A stretch of DNA of 64,000 nucleotides from Roseomonas populi (GTDB lineage Bacteria; Pseudomonadota; Alphaproteobacteria; Acetobacterales; Acetobacteraceae): positions 248,001 to 312,000 of the forward strand of contig NZ_JANJOU010000003.1 of the NCBI RefSeq assembly GCF_024594815.1. Reading direction: 5' to 3'. Below the pieces are notes generated by a model. It was not told the origin of the DNA, ran no database searches, and saw only the letters and a list, made by a program, of their open reading frames with translations. Shown here in pieces: positions 9,128 to 17,553 of this stretch (the first letter of the stretch is position 1; each line of letters begins with the position of its first letter). A program made the translations under genes and the position numbers.

Positions 9128-10824
9128 GCGTGCGGCTCCGGCGGGTAGAACCAGTCGGGATCGGCGGCCGCGGCAAGGTCGGCGGCCACGGGGGCGCCGT
9201 GGAACAGCACGCCGCGCAGGTTGCGGGCGAGGTAGTCGCGCGTCTTGTCCACGCCGTGCAGCGCGACGTTCATCAGCCGCACCATGTGCGCGGGCACGAA
9301 GTCGTCCGCCATGATGTTCACGCGCGGCTGGTGGTAGGGCAGGCCGGCAAGGCTCTGCACGCGGGCCACGATCTGCCGCAGGTCCGGGCGGGCGAGGAGG
9401 AGGCGCGCCACGGGTTCGTCGGCGTCGCGCCCGGCCAGGGCGGCGTTCAGCGCCTGGACCAGGCCGGGGACGTCGAGGCCGAGGTTGAAGGTGCCGGGCG
9501 GGGCTTCCGACTTCGGGCCGCGGCGCGGCTCCTCGGCGGTGGCGGACTTGTACCAGACGTGCTCGTAAGCGCCGGGGGCGGTCAGGTCCATCGCCAGCGC
9601 CCAGTCGTACTCGTGCGCGAGGATGGCGCGCAGGGCGCCGACATGCATGGCGGGCTGCACCGCCATCTCCTCGCTGACGATCATGGAGCGGGCGAGATGG
9701 TCGGCCTCTTCCGGCACCAGCTCGATCATGAGGGATAGGAGGGTTTCCTCCGTCTCCGGGTGGAAGCGGGCGGTGACCTGTGCGGCGAGTTCGTCCAGCG
9801 GATAGGCGGCCTTGCTGCCCGTCGCGTGCAGGGCGGCGACAAGGCCGGCCACCGTCTCCAGCTCCTCCGCGATCAGGGCGCTGGGGGCGAAGGCATCGTA
9901 TACCATGCGGTCCTCGCGCCGGAAGCGCGCGGCGCGGCGGACCAGGGCTTCCAGATGCGCCAGGCGCTCGTCGCCGGCCTGCACCGCCAGGGCGCGGGCG
10001 GCGGCGATGGCCTTCTCCCGCGCGGCGATCCAGGCGTTGATCAGGCGCGGGTGGTTGTTGATGAAGAGGATGAGGCCGAGGGCGGAGCCGTTGCCGATTC
10101 CAAGGAATCGCCGCACCTCCGGCGAGAGTGCGACGGCATCCGGCGACTGCAAGGCTGCGAGATGGTTCGCGAGGTCGGCGGCGAATTCCCGCATCATGTA
10201 GGCGGCGAGCATCTGCGCGGCCAGCGGGTGGCGCAGGGCATGGCCTTCCTCCAGCGCGAGGAAGGAGCGCGTGCCGAAGGTGCCGTTCCCGTCCAGCCCC
10301 GTGTTCCGCATGAGGTAGCAGGACTGGGCGACCAGCGCGGCATCGGGCTGCTTGCCGGAGGCCAGCGCAGCCACGGTGGCATCAAACACGCGCATGGAGC
10401 GGTTGGAGCGACACCAGATCAGCGTGCCCGGCGTTGCGCGGCCGGCGTAGAGCTTCGGCAGCTCCCGCCGCGTCGTCTCCACCACCTCGTCCGTCGCCAC
10501 GCCCTCCACCAGGGAACCGGTCATGTCCCAGGTGCGGCCGATGATGCGGCCGGTGCGGCCCGCGCGCTGCGGCGTGTTGGAGTAGGCGAGGAAGGAGAAG
10601 GTGCCGCCGGGGGTGGCTATCTCGTAGATCGCCGTGCCCGCGGAATCCGCGCCGATGTCGAAGCGGCGCGTGGTGATCCTCCACCGCTCCGCGATGGCCT
10701 GGGCCATCAGCGCGCGGGAGGCGGAGACGCGGCTGGGCTGGAAGGCGGCCAGGCGCTCCGGCTGCATGAGGAAAGCGGGGTCGCGCGGCGCGGGCGGCGC
10801 GGCGGATTCGAGCGCGGCGCTCAC
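9124..10824 (-). CDS. Conserved hypothetical protein, 566 aa
   Basis: A 566-residue cytoplasmic-looking protein of unknown function. Near residues 190-210 is a striking stretch, YLMRNTGLDGNGTFGTRSF, with other conserved-looking segments CRSNRSMRVFD and FINNHPRLINAW. I see no nucleotide-binding or nuclease motif, and no membrane segment. It is coupled to the IclR gene upstream (ATGA at 10821-10824) and to the 239-aa gene downstream (ATGA at 9124-9127). In this operon it could be an enzyme acting on the imported compound, but that is inference from context only. Confidence 0.85.
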   Translation of the reverse strand: MSAALESAAPPAPRDPAFLMQPERLAAFQPSRVSASRALMAQAIAERWRITTRRFDIGADSAGTAIYEIATPGGTFSFLAYSNTPQRAGRTGRIIGRTWDMTGSLVEGVATDEVVETTRRELPKLYAGRATPGTLIWCRSNRSMRVFDATVAALASGKQPDAALVAQSCYLMRNTGLDGNGTFGTRSFLALEEGHALRHPLAAQMLAAYMMREFAADLANHLAALQSPDAVALSPEVRRFLGIGNGSALGLILFINNHPRLINAWIAAREKAIAAARALAVQAGDERLAHLEALVRRAARFRREDRMVYDAFAPSALIAEELETVAGLVAALHATGSKAAYPLDELAAQVTARFHPETEETLLSLMIELVPEEADHLARSMIVSEEMAVQPAMHVGALRAILAHEYDWALAMDLTAPGAYEHVWYKSATAEEPRRGPKSEAPPGTFNLGLDVPGLVQALNAALAGRDADEPVARLLLARPDLRQIVARVQSLAGLPYHQPRVNIMADDFVPAHMVRLMNVALHGVDKTRDYLARNLRGVLFHGAPVAADLAAAADPDWFYPPEPHA

Positions 10825-11561
10825 GCGGGGCGGCCCTCCAGGATGGCGCGCAGGCGCTGGGCCGCGGCGCGCAGGGGTTCGATCCAGCCGTCCGGCGCGA
10901 AGCGTTGCGCCGGGGCGACGAGGGAGAGGGCTGCGGCGCAGGCGCCGTCATGGCCGAAGACCGGCACGGCGGCGGCGCGGATGCCCTCCATGGTGCGGCC
11001 GGAGGAGATGGAGTGGCCGTTCATCCGCACATCCTCGAGGATCGCGGGATCGAGGCCGGGGGCGAGGCGCCGCGCCTTCGCCGGGTCGAGATAAGCGAGA
11101 AGGACGCGGCCGGAGGCGCTGCCCTCCAGGTCCATGGCGGCGCCCACGCGCATCTCCACGCGCAGCACGCCGTTCGGCTCCACGCGCTGAACGATGCGGG
11201 GCACGCCATCCTCCAGCACGGCGAGGGAGGCGGCCTCGCCCGTGGCGGCGCAGAGCCCTTCCAGCACGGAGAGCGTGCGATCCCCGAGGCCGGCCTGCTC
11301 CGTCGCGGCCTGCGAGAGGCGCGCGGCGCGGAGGGTGAGGCGGAACGCGCCCTCGGCGGTCTGCTCCACCCAGCCCGCCGCCATGAGGGTGACGAGGCGC
11401 TGGTAGATCGTGGCGCGCCCGGCACCGAGCTCGCGCGACAGGACGGAGAGCCGCACGGGGCGACGGCTGTGGCTGAGATGGTCCAGCAGGGCGAGGGTTT
11501 TCAGCGCCGAGGCGAGCGGGCGGACGCCGCCTTCGGGCGCACCGCCAATCTCGTCCGGCAT
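10821..11561 (-). CDS. IclR-family transcriptional regulator
   Basis: A 246-residue regulator: an N-terminal winged helix-turn-helix (residues about 15-75, SVLSRELGAGRATIYQRLVTLMAAGWV) and a C-terminal IclR effector-binding domain (about 85-240). IclR proteins usually sense a small catabolite and control adjacent catabolic genes. Here it is the first gene of the transporter operon, so it probably controls itself and the seven genes after it. The ATG at 11561 was chosen because the upstream in-frame extension is low-complexity and crosses the promoter. A perfect palindrome lies 34 bases upstream. Confidence 0.92.
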   Translation of the reverse strand: MPDEIGGAPEGGVRPLASALKTLALLDHLSHSRRPVRLSVLSRELGAGRATIYQRLVTLMAAGWVEQTAEGAFRLTLRAARLSQAATEQAGLGDRTLSVLEGLCAATGEAASLAVLEDGVPRIVQRVEPNGVLRVEMRVGAAMDLEGSASGRVLLAYLDPAKARRLAPGLDPAILEDVRMNGHSISSGRTMEGIRAAAVPVFGHDGACAAALSLVAPAQRFAPDGWIEPLRAAAQRLRAILEGRPA

Positions 11562-12036
11562 GTCAGTTCCGTCAGGCACTTTGTATCCTAGATGAATACT
11601 TCGTATTCGAACTGAAGCGATCTTTGGCCCGACATTGATCCCCGTCAAAGGATTTCTGACAGCACGATGAAGATTCCTGCGTTGCGGGCGCCGGGGCGCG
11701 CGTGCGGCAGGGTTCAGTGATCCGTCGCCGGACACGGTGGACGGGCCACGCCGCTGTCGTGCGCTCACGTTGCTCGCGCGGGCGCTTCTCGAAGGCGCCC
11801 GCGCAGGATGCGCGGCCTCGCCGTGCTATCGGCTTGCCCTGGCCGTGAAGTGTCAGTCGGTTGGTCCGAATCTGCCCGGCATTCCAGCCGGCAGCCGATC
11901 GTGCCTTGGCCAGAAACGAACAGCGGGCGGCACGGAAGGATCATCGCCGCTCTGCTCGGCGCGCGGAAAGCCGGGGAATGGCAACTCGGGTCGTAGCGCC
12001 GCGCGCGTCCGCGGCGGCAGCACTCGGAAAGGAAAG
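11562..12036. other. Intergenic region between IclR operon and VOC gene
   Basis: About 475 bases without a supportable gene. The right end (11580-11650) is the AT-rich promoter and operator area of the IclR operon. The rest has open frames on both strands, but they lack ribosome-binding sites and encode low-complexity Arg/Pro/Ala-rich sequence, so I reject them. I see no tRNA, repeat or mobile element remnant here. Confidence 0.6.
11595..11609. promoter_or_regulatory. Candidate IclR operator
   Basis: GAATAC-TTC-GTATTC, a perfect 15-bp dyad, stands 34 bases upstream of the IclR start codon in a locally AT-rich patch of otherwise GC-rich DNA. Length and symmetry fit an IclR-family operator. 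An overlapping smaller dyad, TTCG-TATT-CGAA, covers 11601-11612. Confidence 0.55.
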
Positions 12037-12071
12037 CCGCCAGCCCCGCCCGGTGCGGGCGCGGCTGGCGG
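12037..12071 (-). terminator. Terminator of the VOC gene
   Basis: A long GC-rich hairpin, CCGCCAGCC ... GGCTGGCGG with further pairing inside (CCCGCCC / GGGCG), begins 11 bases after the VOC stop on the minus strand. It is followed by a pyrimidine-rich CTTTCCTTTCC tail. Confidence 0.65.
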
Positions 12072-12081
12072 AAGCGACGGG

Positions 12082-12534
12082 TCAGGCGACCGGCTCGGCC
12101 GTCTCCGTGCCAAGGTCGGCGCAGGCCGGCAGGACGCAATTCACCATCCAGGGCGTGCCGTAGCGGTCCACCAGCATGCCGAAGCGCTGCGCCCAGAAGG
12201 TTGGGGCGATGGGCATCTTCACCTCGCCACCCTCGGAGAGCGCGGCGAAGACCCGCTCGGCCTCCTCCGGTGTGTCCACGGAGACATTCACGGAGAAGCC
12301 GCCCGGGGTGCCAGCAGGGCAGTTCGGCGGCGCGTCGGAACCCATGAGCATCGTCCCGCCGAGATCGAGGCAGGCGTGCAGGATCTTCTCCGCCCAGCCC
12401 GGTGGCAGATGCGCCTCGGCCGGCGTGCCGGTGCCACGCAGCATGGCGAGCATCTGCCCGCCCAGCACGGCCTGATAGCGATTGAAGGCTTCCTCGCAGT
12501 TGCCGCTGAAGAACAGGTAGGCGTTGGCCTGCAT
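12082..12534 (-). CDS. VOC-family (PhnB/glyoxalase-like) protein
   Basis: A 150-residue vicinal-oxygen-chelate fold protein of the PhnB/3-demethylubiquinone methyltransferase-like group. It begins MQANAYLFFSGNCEEAFNRYQAVLGG and has the typical EEAERVFAALSEGGEVKMP and FGMLVDRYGTPWMVNC. Such proteins are often annotated as glyoxalases, but most have no proven substrate. It is divergent from a MarR regulator 78 bases away, which probably controls it. The ATG at 12534 gives the family N-terminus; an upstream in-frame extension would run through the operator. Confidence 0.87.
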   Translation of the reverse strand: MQANAYLFFSGNCEEAFNRYQAVLGGQMLAMLRGTGTPAEAHLPPGWAEKILHACLDLGGTMLMGSDAPPNCPAGTPGGFSVNVSVDTPEEAERVFAALSEGGEVKMPIAPTFWAQRFGMLVDRYGTPWMVNCVLPACADLGTETAEPVA

Positions 12535-12588
12535 GGCATGATCCCCCCGGGTTGCCGGACAGGCCCCCACCCGTCCTTGACGATAAGG

Positions 12589-12600
12589 GTTGATATCAAC
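12589..12600. promoter_or_regulatory. Candidate MarR operator
   Basis: GTTGATATCAAC, a perfect 12-bp palindrome in the 77-base space between the divergent VOC and MarR genes. MarR proteins bind short AT-rich palindromes of this kind, so it likely controls both genes. Confidence 0.6.
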
Positions 12601-12611
12601 ATATTCCATAC

Positions 12612-13052
12612 GTGTCAAAACCTGTTGCAGTCCCGTTCGAATCCACGCTTGCCGTCCGCGACACCTGCCTCTGCCTGCACGCCCAGCGCCTGGCCCGGGC
12701 CCTGGCGCGCCACTTCGACGAGGTGCTGCGCCCCGCGGCGCTGACGAACGGGCAGTTCTCCCTGCTCATGTCGTTGAACCGCCCCTCCCCTCCCCCCATG
12801 GGCCCGGTGGCGGCGCTGCTGGGCATGGACCGGACGAGCCTGACCGCGATGCTGAAGCCGCTGGAACGGCGCGGGCTGGTGCGGGTGGAGCCGGACCCGG
12901 CGGACCGGCGCGGGCGGCTGCTCCACCTGACGGCGGAGGGCCACGCGGCCCTGGCGGCGGCGCTTCCGCTCTGGCAGGCGGCGCACGCGGCGGTGGAGGC
13001 GCGGATCGAGGATCCGGCGGGGTTCCGGGGCGCCGCGCGCGCCCTGGCCTGA
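12612..13052 (+). CDS. MarR-family transcriptional regulator
   Basis: A 146-residue winged-helix regulator. Recognition-helix region AALLGMDRTSLTAMLKPLERRGLV and wing VEPDPADRRGRLLHLTAEG, residues about 67-112, are typical of MarR proteins. The GTG at 12612 is the first start after the palindrome. It is divergent from the VOC gene and probably represses that gene and itself. Inducer not readable from sequence. Confidence 0.9.
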   Translation: MSKPVAVPFESTLAVRDTCLCLHAQRLARALARHFDEVLRPAALTNGQFSLLMSLNRPSPPPMGPVAALLGMDRTSLTAMLKPLERRGLVRVEPDPADRRGRLLHLTAEGHAALAAALPLWQAAHAAVEARIEDPAGFRGAARALA

Positions 13053-13059
13053 CCGGCGC

Positions 13060-13398
13060 CTACCTTCTCCGGGCTCTGCCGGGCGGGCGCCGGCGCGGCA
13101 GGGCGCCGCGCCAGGCGGTTTCCAGGGCCGCGGCCAGTTCCTCCTCCGTCACGGCGAGCAGCACGGTGGTGTGGCCCATCCGGCCCCATCCGCCCGGCAC
13201 GGGGCTGAAGGCCTCCGGGTGGGTCATGCATTTCAGGGCTTGGTCCTCGGGCGAGAACTTCAGGTTCGCGCTGAGCCCGTCCGCGGCGAGGGTCGCGTAG
13301 ATGCGGGCCACGCGGAAGGCGGCGCGGTCCATGTGCGGCGCCTCCTCCGTCCCCGCCATCGCCAGCGCCAGGCGCCGCAGGTCCGCCCCGCTCGCCAT
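13060..13398 (-). CDS. MmcQ/YjbR family protein
   Basis: A 112-residue protein of the MmcQ/YjbR fold, a small alpha/beta domain often called DNA-binding although its role is unproven. Family features are the N-terminal LRRLALAMAGTEEAPH, KFSPEDQALKC and the central GGWGRMGHTTVLL. It ends seven bases from the convergent MarR gene and starts two bases after the YnfA stop, so it may be cotranscribed with ynfA. The C-terminus is Arg/Pro-rich. Confidence 0.85.
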   Translation of the reverse strand: MASGADLRRLALAMAGTEEAPHMDRAAFRVARIYATLAADGLSANLKFSPEDQALKCMTHPEAFSPVPGGWGRMGHTTVLLAVTEEELAAALETAWRGALPRRRPPGRARRR

Positions 13399-13400
13399 CC

Positions 13401-13730
13401 CTATCGCTCCGCCCCGCCGCCCCAGAGCACCACCCCGGCCCCGAGGAGGCAGATGGCGCCGCCGGCCAGGTCCCAGCGGTCGGGCAGCCGGCCTTCCACC
13501 GCCCAGAGCCAGGCGAGGGAAGCCGCGACGTAGACGCCGCCATAGGCCGCGAAGGCGCGACCGGCCGCCGAGGCCTCAGAAAGGGTGAGGAGCCACGCGA
13601 AGAGGGCCAGAGAGGCCATGCCCGGCAGCAGCGCCCAGGCGCCCCAGCCCAGGCGGCGCCACCCCCAGAAGGCGAAGCATCCGGCGATCTCGGCCAGCGC
13701 GGCGCCGGCATAGACCAGTGCGGTTCCCAT
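13401..13730 (-). CDS. YnfA-family small membrane protein
   Basis: A 109-residue inner-membrane protein with four hydrophobic segments, the normal size for the YnfA/UPF0060 family. The family is distantly related to small multidrug resistance exporters, but transport has not been established for most members. The ending [18 protein letters not shown] and [18 protein letters not shown] is characteristic. It is divergent from the ATP12 gene. Confidence 0.9.
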   Translation of the reverse strand: MGTALVYAGAALAEIAGCFAFWGWRRLGWGAWALLPGMASLALFAWLLTLSEASAAGRAFAAYGGVYVAASLAWLWAVEGRLPDRWDLAGGAICLLGAGVVLWGGGAER

Positions 13731-13777
13731 GCCCGGCAACTTGCCATGCCCCCCCCGGAAACCCCAATTGCCTGTCC

Positions 13778-14479
13778 ATGAAGCGTTTCTGGGACCGGGC
13801 GGAGATCCAGCCCGTGGAGTCGGGCTGGGGGATTGCCCTCGATGGGAAGCCCCTACGCCTGCCGGGCGGCACCGTGCTGCACCTGGGCCACCGCCCGCTG
13901 GCCGAGGCCGTCGCGGCCGAATGGCACGCGGCCGGCGGCGAGAAGGGCGGCGAGATGTCGATGGAGGAGGTGCCGCTGACGCGCCTCGTCGGGACCGCCG
14001 TGGACCGGATCGCGCACGACCCGGCCCCGAGCGCGGCCGCCATCGCGGAGTACGGCGAGAGCGACCTGCTCTGCTACCGGGCGGAGGATTATCGCCTCGC
14101 CGCGCTGGAGGCGGAGAACTGGCAGCCGCTGCTGGACTGGGCCGCGCTGCACCACGACGCACCGCTGCACGTGGCGAAGGGCATCGCCCATGTGGCGCAG
14201 CCCCCTTCCTCGCTGAAGGCGCTGCACGCGGCGGTGGCGGCGCACTCGCCCTTCGGGCTTTCGGCACTGGGGATCGCGGTGCCGGCGCTGGGCAGCCTCG
14301 TGCTCGGCCTGGCGCTCTCCGCCGGGCGGATCGACGCGGCAGAGGCGCACCGGCTGGCGACGCTGGACGAGACCTACCAGGAATCCTTCTGGGGCACGGA
14401 CCCGGAGGCCGAGGCGCGCCGGGCCGGGATCGCGGCGGATATCGCGCTGGCCGCGCGGCTGCTGGAGCTCTCCCGGTGA
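13778..14479 (+). CDS. ATP12-family F1-ATPase assembly chaperone
   Basis: A 233-residue ATP12 protein. In mitochondria and alphaproteobacteria this family binds the alpha subunit of F1-ATPase during assembly. It starts [27 protein letters not shown], then has the typical [27 protein letters not shown] and the [15 protein letters not shown] end. The gene overlaps acylphosphatase by four bases (GTGA). Its presence supports an alphaproteobacterial host. Confidence 0.92.
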   Translation: MKRFWDRAEIQPVESGWGIALDGKPLRLPGGTVLHLGHRPLAEAVAAEWHAAGGEKGGEMSMEEVPLTRLVGTAVDRIAHDPAPSAAAIAEYGESDLLCYRAEDYRLAALEAENWQPLLDWAALHHDAPLHVAKGIAHVAQPPSSLKALHAAVAAHSPFGLSALGIAVPALGSLVLGLALSAGRIDAAEAHRLATLDETYQESFWGTDPEAEARRAGIAADIALAARLLELSR

Positions 14480-14751
14480 AGGCGCGGCTGCTGCGGATCC
14501 GCGGGCGCGTGCAGGGCGTGGGCTACCGGGACTGGATGGTGCGGGAGGCTTCGGCCGCGCGGCTCTCCGGGTGGGTGCGGAATCGCGCGGACGGCACGGT
14601 GGAGGCCCTGCTGGCGGGGGAGGAGGACGCGGTAGGCAGCGTGCTGCTCGCCGCCCGCCGCGGGCCGCCCGGCGCCTTCGTGGAAGCGATCGAGGAGAGC
14701 TTCGCCGATCCGCCGGAAGGGCCGGGATTTGGGCGGCGGCCGACGCTGTAG
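14476..14751 (+). CDS. acyP: Acylphosphatase
   Basis: A 91-residue acylphosphatase, which hydrolyses carboxyl-phosphate mixed anhydrides. Both catalytic residues are visible: Arg18 in [11 protein letters not shown] and Asn36 in GWVRNRADG. The GTG start at 14476 overlaps the ATP12 stop as GTGA, which decides the start. Size is normal for the family. Confidence 0.93.
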   Translation: MKARLLRIRGRVQGVGYRDWMVREASAARLSGWVRNRADGTVEALLAGEEDAVGSVLLAARRGPPGAFVEAIEESFADPPEGPGFGRRPTL

Positions 14752-14779
14752 GGCCGGCTGCGGACGCCATTCCAGCCCG

Positions 14780-15625
14780 TTGAAAGCCCTGCTGCGCCCC
14801 GTGCTTCTGGTTTTCGTTATCCTGCTCCTGGTGGTCGTGGCCCCGATCGTGACGGTCTGGGCCATGCAGGAGCGGTTCCTCTTTCCGGCCCGGCACAACG
14901 CGGTCCCGGTCGCCGCCTCCGGGATCTGGCAGGTGGGGCATGTGGAGGTGCCGGGGTCAGGCCGCCTCGCCTTCCTCTTCGCTGATCCGGGCCATGATCT
15001 AGGCCATGATCCGGGGGCACCGGTCCTTCTCCATCTCCACGGCAACGGGTCCCGCGCGGGCTGGTCGGCGATGGATACGGAAGACCTTGCCCGGGCCGGC
15101 GTTCCCGTCGTTGCCGCGGAATACCCGGGCTACTCCGGCAATCCCGGCGCACCTTCGGAGGCCTCGCTGAAGGCCACGGCGGAGGCGACAGCGGCCTGGG
15201 CGCGCGCTCGATGGCCGGGGCGCCACCTGGCCGTGCTGGGGGAGAGCATCGGCTCCGCCCCCGCCATCCATCTGGCGGCGACCGGCCGCGCCGACCTGCT
15301 GGTGATCGACAGCGGCTTCACCTCCATGACGGAGACGATCCGCATCCACCTGCCCTGGCTGCCGGCCGTGACGTGGCTCAACCGGCATCCGATGGACGGG
15401 ATCGCGGCCATCCGGGCGGCGGCGAAGGCGCTGCCGCCGACGCTGGTGATGGTCTCCGCCGCGGACCCTGTCGTGCCGGTCGCCATGGGCGAGGCGCTGG
15501 CGGCCGCCATTCCCGGCAGCACGCTCCACCGCTCCGGCTGGTCCGGCCATCCCGTCATCCACGGCGATCCGCGCGCGCGGGCGGTGCTGCTGGAATGGCT
15601 GAGAGGCCATCGCGGCCCGGGCTGA
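14780..15625 (+). CDS. Membrane-anchored alpha/beta hydrolase
   Basis: A serine hydrolase of about 281 residues with one N-terminal membrane helix (residues 7-28) and a periplasm-facing alpha/beta-hydrolase domain similar to the BEM46/ABHD13 group. Oxyanion segment LHLHGNG is at 84-90 and the nucleophile is Ser156 in GESIG. Acid and His are likely in SAADPVVP and SGHPVIHG. No ATG precedes the helix; TTG at 14780 or TTG at 14729 (overlapping acyP) are the options. A 12-bp tandem duplication at 14990-15013 gives GHDLGHDP. Confidence 0.8.
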   Translation: MKALLRPVLLVFVILLLVVVAPIVTVWAMQERFLFPARHNAVPVAASGIWQVGHVEVPGSGRLAFLFADPGHDLGHDPGAPVLLHLHGNGSRAGWSAMDTEDLARAGVPVVAAEYPGYSGNPGAPSEASLKATAEATAAWARARWPGRHLAVLGESIGSAPAIHLAATGRADLLVIDSGFTSMTETIRIHLPWLPAVTWLNRHPMDGIAAIRAAAKALPPTLVMVSAADPVVPVAMGEALAAAIPGSTLHRSGWSGHPVIHGDPRARAVLLEWLRGHRGPG

Positions 15626-15628
15626 TCC

Positions 15629-16744
15629 TCAGCGCTGTCCGTAGGCGGAGCCGGCGAAGAGGTCCTTGAACTCCCGCGGCTGGGACCGCCAGTACTGCTT
15701 CGGCGCCGCCACCCGCGCGCCGAGCTTCGCCGCCGCGTGCCAGGGCCAGCGCGGGTCGTAGAGGATGGCGCGCGCCAGGGCGACGGCGTCGGCCTCGCCG
15801 TTCGCGATCACCGCCTCGGCCTGCTCCGGCTCCGTGATCAGGCCGACTCCGATCACCGGCAGGTCCACCGCCTCCTTCACCTGCCGCGCGAAGGGCAGCT
15901 GGTAGCCCGGACCGAGCGGGATCTGCTGGTGAGGGGAGACGCCGCCCGTGGTGACGTGGATGGCGGCGCAGCCGCGCGCCTTCAGGGCGTGCGACATGGC
16001 GATCGTGCCCTCCACGTCCCAGCCGCCCGGCACCCAATCGGTGGCGGAGAGGCGCATCCAGACCGGGCGCTCCGCCGGGAAGGCCTCGCGCACGGCGTCG
16101 AACACCTCCAGTGGGAAGCGCATCCGGTTCTCCAGGCTGCCGCCGTACTCGTCGTTGCGGACGTTGGACAACGGGGAGAGGAACTGGTGCAGCAGGTAGC
16201 CGTGGGCGCCGTGGATCTCGATGCCCTCCAGCCCGAGCCGGGCTGCGCGGCGGGCGGTCGCGGCGAAGGCCGCGCGCACGCGGGCCAGGCCATCGGAGTT
16301 CAGCGCCGTCGGGGTGTCCTCGCCCTTGGCATGGGCCAGGGCAGAGGGGGCCTCGGTCTTCCACCCGCCGGGCTCGCCGGGGTGGATCTGGGACCCGCCT
16401 TCCCACGGGGCGCGGCTGGAGGCCTTGCGGCCGGCGTGGCTGATCTGGACCGCGATCGGCATGGAGGAGTGATGCCGCGTCGCCGTCAGGACACGCTCGA
16501 GGGCGGCCTCGTTGTCGTCGGAGTAGAGGCCGAGGTCGGCGGGGGAGATGCGCCCCTCCGCCGAGACGGCCGTCGCCTCCAGGATCAGCAGCCCGGCGCC
16601 GGAGAGGGCGAGGTGGCCGAGATGTATGGTGTGCCAGTCCGTCGCCCGCCCCTCCTCGGCCGAGTACTGGCACATGGGGGCGATGACGACGCGGTTGGGC
16701 AGTTCCAGCCCGCCCAGGCGAAGAGGTTGGAACAGCTGGCTCAT
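15629..16744 (-). CDS. Old yellow enzyme, YqjM-type NADH:flavin oxidoreductase
   Basis: A 371-residue FMN-dependent ene-reductase of the thermophilic-like YqjM/xenobiotic reductase group. Cys25 and Tyr27 in APMCQYSAEEG are the group's active-site residues. The HGAHGYLLHQFLSP substrate-site segment and the GSLENRMRFPLEVFDAVR region follow, then the FMN-phosphate-binding part ITEPEQAEA. ATG 16744 was chosen because GGAG lies six bases before it; 16750 is in frame too. Natural substrate unknown, probably electrophilic enones. Confidence 0.92.
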   Translation of the reverse strand: MSQLFQPLRLGGLELPNRVVIAPMCQYSAEEGRATDWHTIHLGHLALSGAGLLILEATAVSAEGRISPADLGLYSDDNEAALERVLTATRHHSSMPIAVQISHAGRKASSRAPWEGGSQIHPGEPGGWKTEAPSALAHAKGEDTPTALNSDGLARVRAAFAATARRAARLGLEGIEIHGAHGYLLHQFLSPLSNVRNDEYGGSLENRMRFPLEVFDAVREAFPAERPVWMRLSATDWVPGGWDVEGTIAMSHALKARGCAAIHVTTGGVSPHQQIPLGPGYQLPFARQVKEAVDLPVIGVGLITEPEQAEAVIANGEADAVALARAILYDPRWPWHAAAKLGARVAAPKQYWRSQPREFKDLFAGSAYGQR

Positions 16745-16815
16745 CGGCATCTCCGGCAGTCGCGCGCCCGGCATTCCGCCGGGCGCCGCAGACTTCCCTA
16801 TCGTGGCGCCGCCGC

Positions 16816-17394
16816 CTACCCCACCCCTTCCTCGCGCCCGGGCACAGAGACGTCGTAGGCGTTGAGGAGGACGGAGACGAGGCAGTAGGCGCCGACGAGG
16901 TAGGTGAGCTCCGCCACGCCCTCCTCGCCGAAGGCCTTCAGCGCGGCCTGGTAGGTCGCCTCCGGCAATTGCCCGCCGCCGACGAGGACGAAGGCCGTGT
17001 CGTAGGCGGCCGCCTCCTCCGCCGTCAGGTCGGAGGGGCGGTTGCCGGAGACGATGGTGGCGATCTTGGCTTCCGAGAGGCCCTTCGCCGCCGCCACCTT
17101 CTCATGCGCGTAGATTTCGTAGCGGGAGCGGAAGCGGGCGCCGGTGACGAGGATGGCCACCTCATGCGCCGGCTTCGGCAGGGTGGAGTTCTCCGACAAG
17201 GCGGTGATGTAGTCCCAGACCGGGCCGCCGAACTGCGGGAAGTGCAGCATGGGCGCGAAGGGGCCGACCAGCGCGCCGTCCGCCCGCTCGGAGACGAAGC
17301 CCTGCAGCCAGCGGCCGATATCCTTGCGGAGCCGGGTGTCGAGCGGGCGCTGCGCGTCCGTCAGCTTCGCGGGCGGGATGGGGGGAAGGCGCAT
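16816..17394 (-). CDS. Carboxymuconolactone decarboxylase-like (CMD) protein
   Basis: A 192-residue alpha-helical protein of the CMD/AhpD superfamily. The core segment EVAILVTGARFRSRYEIYAHE matches the family, but the CxxC of AhpD-type peroxidases is missing, so a redox role is unlikely. Its position does not tie it to a protocatechuate pathway. GGAG stands eight bases before the chosen ATG. Function is not assignable beyond family. Confidence 0.82.
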   Translation of the reverse strand: MRLPPIPPAKLTDAQRPLDTRLRKDIGRWLQGFVSERADGALVGPFAPMLHFPQFGGPVWDYITALSENSTLPKPAHEVAILVTGARFRSRYEIYAHEKVAAAKGLSEAKIATIVSGNRPSDLTAEEAAAYDTAFVLVGGGQLPEATYQAALKAFGEEGVAELTYLVGAYCLVSVLLNAYDVSVPGREEGVG

Positions 17395-17553
17395 GAGGGG
17401 GTCTCCGTCCCCGCCGTGCCGGCGCCGGGGGTGGCGAATCCGGGTCGTCGGCGGCGCGGGGATCATCGCGGGGCCGCCTCTTGCCTCCAATGGACGAAGC
17501 GGTGACGGTTTGGCCGCGCGTACCGCAATCGGAGGGACGGCCGGCCAAGGACC

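Noticed and set aside
11737-12744. 335-codon plus-strand frame across the IclR-VOC gap
   Set aside because: No ribosome-binding site, crosses the VOC gene in antisense and has no recognisable protein features.
16816-17394. AhpD-type peroxidase function for the CMD protein
   Set aside because: The CxxC active site needed for AhpD activity is absent.
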